The notes below the pieces were generated by a model that had not been told where the DNA came from, did no database searches, and saw only the letters and a list, made by a program, of their open reading frames with translations. Of a stretch of 61,249 nucleotides of DNA, positions 59,014-61,249 are shown piece by piece. Numbering within the stretch: position 1 is the stretch's first letter; the number at the start of each line of letters is the position of its first letter. Origin of the DNA: an uncultured Fibrobacter sp. (GTDB lineage: Bacteria; Fibrobacterota; Fibrobacteria; Fibrobacterales; Fibrobacteraceae). Location: NCBI GenBank assembly GCA_946183925.1, contig CAMHDS010000006.1, forward strand, positions 1 through 61,249, given 5' to 3'. The translations under genes and the position numbers were made by a program.

Positions 59014-59940
59014 ATGTTCAAGAAACTCCTTACCGCAGCCCTGGCCGCAGGCTCCCTCGCTTTTGCAGGGGAGCATTGGAACGTGGACCCGGGTGGCGTG
59101 ACTATGAAGTTTCTTGCGCTACAGGTTTCGCCGCGAACTGCCGCCATGGCGGGTGCAGGCGTTGCAGACCCCGCCAGGGCCTCCGAAGTGACCCGGAACC
59201 CGCTGGCCATGAGCACCGTAGAATCCCCGGAGTTCGGCCTGAACCAGATTGTCTTTGACGGCATGGGCTCAGACCGTTTCATCAACGTCTACTACGGCCT
59301 TCCTTTTGCAGACAAATTCACTTTCTCGGCGGGCCTGGATTACCTGGGTTACGACGACATCGAAGGTCGCGACGAAAACGGTCTCGAGACAGGGGACTAC
59401 GGCGCCTACGCCTGGGCCGCACAGCTTGGCCTCGGTAGCCGTAATTCCGCCTTCAACTGGGGCGTTATCGCCCGCTTTGCAAGCCAGACCATCGAAGACG
59501 AAACGGCCTACGCCATCTTGGGCGACATCGGCGGCTCCTTCAAGGTGAACCGATACATGGCCTTCGGTGCGACCCTCACCAACGCGGGCTATGTGACCGC
59601 CTACGACAGCGAAGACGAATACGCTCCTATGGCGCTCCAGGCGGGCATCACGGGCATGATTCCCGTGACCGAAAGGTGGCGCATCCACTTTTCCGCCGAC
59701 GCCTACCGCCGCGCCGATACCGAAATCCAGGGGCTGTTCGGAGCCGAAATCGCCTATGCCGAAACCCTGATGCTTCGCCTGGGAACATCGGTCCGCAAAG
59801 ACGAAAGCGACGACTACTCTACAGGGGTCGCCTGCGGCCTTGGTGTGGTATTCGGCATGATTGTCTTCGATTACGGCTATTCCCCGCGCCTTGCCCTCGA
59901 TGGCGGCAACCACCACATTGCCGTGGGCCTGCGGTTCTAA
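59014..59940 (+). CDS. PorV/PorQ-like outer-membrane protein
   Basis: The 308-aa protein has a signal peptide (about 1-18, ending LAFAG) and a FadL-like barrel of the PorV/PorQ group, recognised by FLALQVSPRTAAMAGAGVAD followed by a Gly/Asn-rich strand pattern and a final FDYGYSPRLALDGGNHHI motif ending in Phe. PorV acts with the type IX secretion machinery in Bacteroidetes, carrying cargo proteins to the surface. Its presence fits a type IX-like sorting domain on the propeller protein at 53834, but other members are general porin-like proteins. The start at 59014 keeps the signal peptide intact. Confidence 0.82.
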   Translation: MFKKLLTAALAAGSLAFAGEHWNVDPGGVTMKFLALQVSPRTAAMAGAGVADPARASEVTRNPLAMSTVESPEFGLNQIVFDGMGSDRFINVYYGLPFADKFTFSAGLDYLGYDDIEGRDENGLETGDYGAYAWAAQLGLGSRNSAFNWGVIARFASQTIEDETAYAILGDIGGSFKVNRYMAFGATLTNAGYVTAYDSEDEYAPMALQAGITGMIPVTERWRIHFSADAYRRADTEIQGLFGAEIAYAETLMLRLGTSVRKDESDDYSTGVACGLGVVFGMIVFDYGYSPRLALDGGNHHIAVGLRF

Positions 59941-59947
59941 CGACCTT

Positions 59948-59973
59948 GTCATCCCCGCGAAGGCGAGGATCCC
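59948..59973. repeat. REP-like palindrome, family A copy 4
   Basis: GTCATCCCCGCGAAGGCGAG then GATCCC: like copy 3 with one arm change. It lies between the convergent PorV-like and sigma-54 activator genes. Confidence 0.7.
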
Positions 59974-59991
59974 CTATCATTTCCCTTTCCC

Positions 59992-60945
59992 TCAGCTCGC
60001 AATCTTCACCCGTCCCTTCTGCAGCTGGTAGCACAGGCTCCCGCGGCTAATCCCCAGCTTTTTCGCCGCCTTGCACTTGTTCCCCTTGCATAGCAAAAGC
60101 GTCTCCTCGATGTCGGTGAAGGTCGGTTTCTTCTTCCGCTTTTTCAAGAAATCCGTCACGTAAATCGAACAGATATTTTTGTCGCAAAGTTTCGGTAGCG
60201 AAAACTCCTGGGTCAAGATTTCGGTAAGGGTCACGTCGTAAGGTTTCAGCACCGTATAGCGCTGCAGCACATTTTTCAGCTGGCGTACGTTTCCTGGCCA
60301 GGGACAGGCCTTCAGCAGCTCCATCTCATCGGCCGTAAGGTCGCGCTGTTTGTTGCCGGAATCGCGACTTCTGGAATCTGGCCCGTTCACTTGGCTTCGA
60401 GCCTCCCGCCACAAGTCGTGGGCCACGTCGGCAAAATCCGGCCGTGAGCGCAGGGGCGGAATCTCCACAGGAAAAACGTTGATACGGTAAAACAGGTCCG
60501 CCCGGAAATTCCCGTCGGCGATTTCCTGTTTCAGGTTCCGGTTGGTGGCGCATATCAGGCGGAAGTTCACGGGAACGCTCTGGGCGCCTCCCACGGGCGT
60601 CACCGTTTTCTCCTGCAAAATGCGCAACAGCTTGCTCTGGGTATCCATGGGCAGTTCCCCGATTTCGTCCAGAAAAAGGGTGCCCCCTTCTGCAGAGCGG
60701 ACAAGTCCAAGTTTTTCGTCCACCGCTCCTGTAAACGCGCCCCTTACCGAACCCTCCAGGATACTCTCCGCAAGACTCTTCGGGATAGAGCTGCAGTTCA
60801 GCGCCACGAAAGGCCCGTCCTTCCGCAGGCCATGATTGTGGATAAAACGCGCGGCCACCTCTTTCCCGGCTCCCGATTCCCCCTGCAGGAGCACCGGGAT
60901 GTTGGACAACGACGCGATTTCAAGCATTTTGTGTTGGTCTTTCAT
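59992..60945 (-). CDS. Sigma-54-dependent transcriptional activator without sensor domain
   Basis: The 317-aa protein consists of an AAA+ domain and a C-terminal Fis-type helix-turn-helix. Visible are GESGAGKEV (Walker A), RGAFTGA (sigma-54 contact loop), GGTLFLDEIGEL (Walker B) and RADLFYRINVF. The C-terminus GNKCKAAKKLGISRGSL is the DNA-binding part. There is no N-terminal receiver or sensor domain, as in PspF-like activators, so control must come from a partner or expression level. GGAGGG in minus orientation precedes the ATG. Target genes are unknown; no clear -24/-12 element was identified in the window. Confidence 0.9.
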   Translation of the reverse strand: MKDQHKMLEIASLSNIPVLLQGESGAGKEVAARFIHNHGLRKDGPFVALNCSSIPKSLAESILEGSVRGAFTGAVDEKLGLVRSAEGGTLFLDEIGELPMDTQSKLLRILQEKTVTPVGGAQSVPVNFRLICATNRNLKQEIADGNFRADLFYRINVFPVEIPPLRSRPDFADVAHDLWREARSQVNGPDSRSRDSGNKQRDLTADEMELLKACPWPGNVRQLKNVLQRYTVLKPYDVTLTEILTQEFSLPKLCDKNICSIYVTDFLKKRKKKPTFTDIEETLLLCKGNKCKAAKKLGISRGSLCYQLQKGRVKIAS

Positions 60946-61086
60946 TATGCCCTCCGATGTAATAAACGGAGATGCGAAACGTTTTTTGAACCCGTTCTAC
61001 GAATTTTTACAAAACCGCCCCCTTTTTTACAATTTGCAAACGATAGTTGCCTCTCCCGCACCATTGCCACATACCCCTCTTTTTTC

Positions 61087-61249
61087 TATCTTACGCCCCG
61101 CGCGGCGGTAAAATACCGTCGCAGACATAGACACAATAACCAAGTGGCTGGCCAGATGGGTAGGCTTGGGCACGACGACCGTGAGGAAAGCGGTTGCGCT
61201 CGAAGCCGAGAGGTTTGGTGGCCCGAAAGGAAAAAATGAGTCAAAGAAT
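61087..61249 (+). other. Unresolved transcribed-looking right edge (partial gene or RNA)
   Basis: TATCTTAC (61087-61094) resembles the local promoter boxes. A perfect-looking 8-bp hairpin with AAA loop follows (61103-61121). From 61112 a frame of 46 codons is open to the window end (reading ...LARWVGLGTTTVRKAVALEA...) without a clear start codon. A second candidate, ATG 61236 behind AAAGGA, begins MSQR and runs off the edge. Segments CTGGCCAGATGG and GAGGAAAG recall RNase P RNA, but the following core is missing. The rest of 60946-61086 holds no gene I can see. Confidence 0.3.

Noticed and set aside
61140..61200. RNase P RNA (rnpB)
   Set aside because: CTGGCCAGATGG and GAGGAAAG resemble it, but the universally conserved bases after GAGGAAAG (TCCGGRCTCC-type) are absent; kept only as an unresolved feature.

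Overview
The window looks like chromosomal DNA of a Fibrobacter-type bacterium (phylum Fibrobacterota). Pointers: three tandem lipoproteins ending in the FISUMP (Fibrobacter succinogenes major paralogous) domain, Ser-rich linkers in secreted carbohydrate-active proteins, a thrombospondin-type-3/OmpA outer-membrane protein, a GH9 cellulase, a PorV/PorQ-like protein, and Bacteroidetes-like TAnnTTTG promoter boxes. I see no transposase, phage gene, rRNA or CRISPR array. The only RNA gene I can support is one tRNA-Val.

Layout. 1-5200: ABC-F ATPase (-), secreted CE4 deacetylase with CBM6, a small exported protein whose start codons lie in a terminator loop, and folD (-). 5500-11500: five-gene Opp-type ABC importer operon; its first permease carries a repetitive ~14-residue-unit insert. 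11600-16600: Ser/Asp-rich lipoprotein esterase, GH9 cellulase, then NUDIX/patatin/DUF1653. 16700-18400 (-): MqnA and a REC-GGDEF diguanylate cyclase. 18480-21400: small unknown protein, GH5 enzyme without signal peptide, acetate/succinate-type CoA transferase. 21590-27160: three FISUMP lipoprotein paralogues in one operon. 27240-30020 (-): KDPG aldolase and a MacB-like ABC pair. 30160-33500: TSP3/OmpA protein and a nucleotide-sugar epimerase. 33500-38020 (-): GtrA, small exported protein, glycosyltransferase, thioredoxin-like protein, lipoprotein, FtsY and ClpP. 38100-39660: AroD, PTS EIIA, tRNA-Val. 39745-42780 (-): serine hydrolase, LysA, and a CBM48 protein with a histone-H1-like tail. 43000-51200 (+): lipoprotein, phosphohexomutase, FKBP lipoprotein, ArgA-like synthase, nitroreductase, FolE, glycogen synthase. 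51330-56350: DsbD (-) divergent from an ECF-like sigma factor, a propeller protein and a lipoprotein. 56350-61249: tRNA nucleotidyltransferase, glycosyltransferase, PorV-like protein, sigma-54 activator, and an unresolved transcribed-looking right edge.

Together the genes suit a plant-polysaccharide degrader: secreted deacetylase, esterase and GH9 enzyme; an oligomer importer; an apparently cytoplasmic GH5; a CoA transferase of fermentative acetate/succinate metabolism; and glycogen storage functions. Two genome-scale signals stand out. (1) About ten genes without a Shine-Dalgarno have a TAnnTTT-type box ending only 4-7 nt before the start codon, which suggests leaderless mRNAs. (2) Most sizeable gaps between genes hold short-word repeat arrays that often abut stop codons and flank small GAA-loop hairpins.
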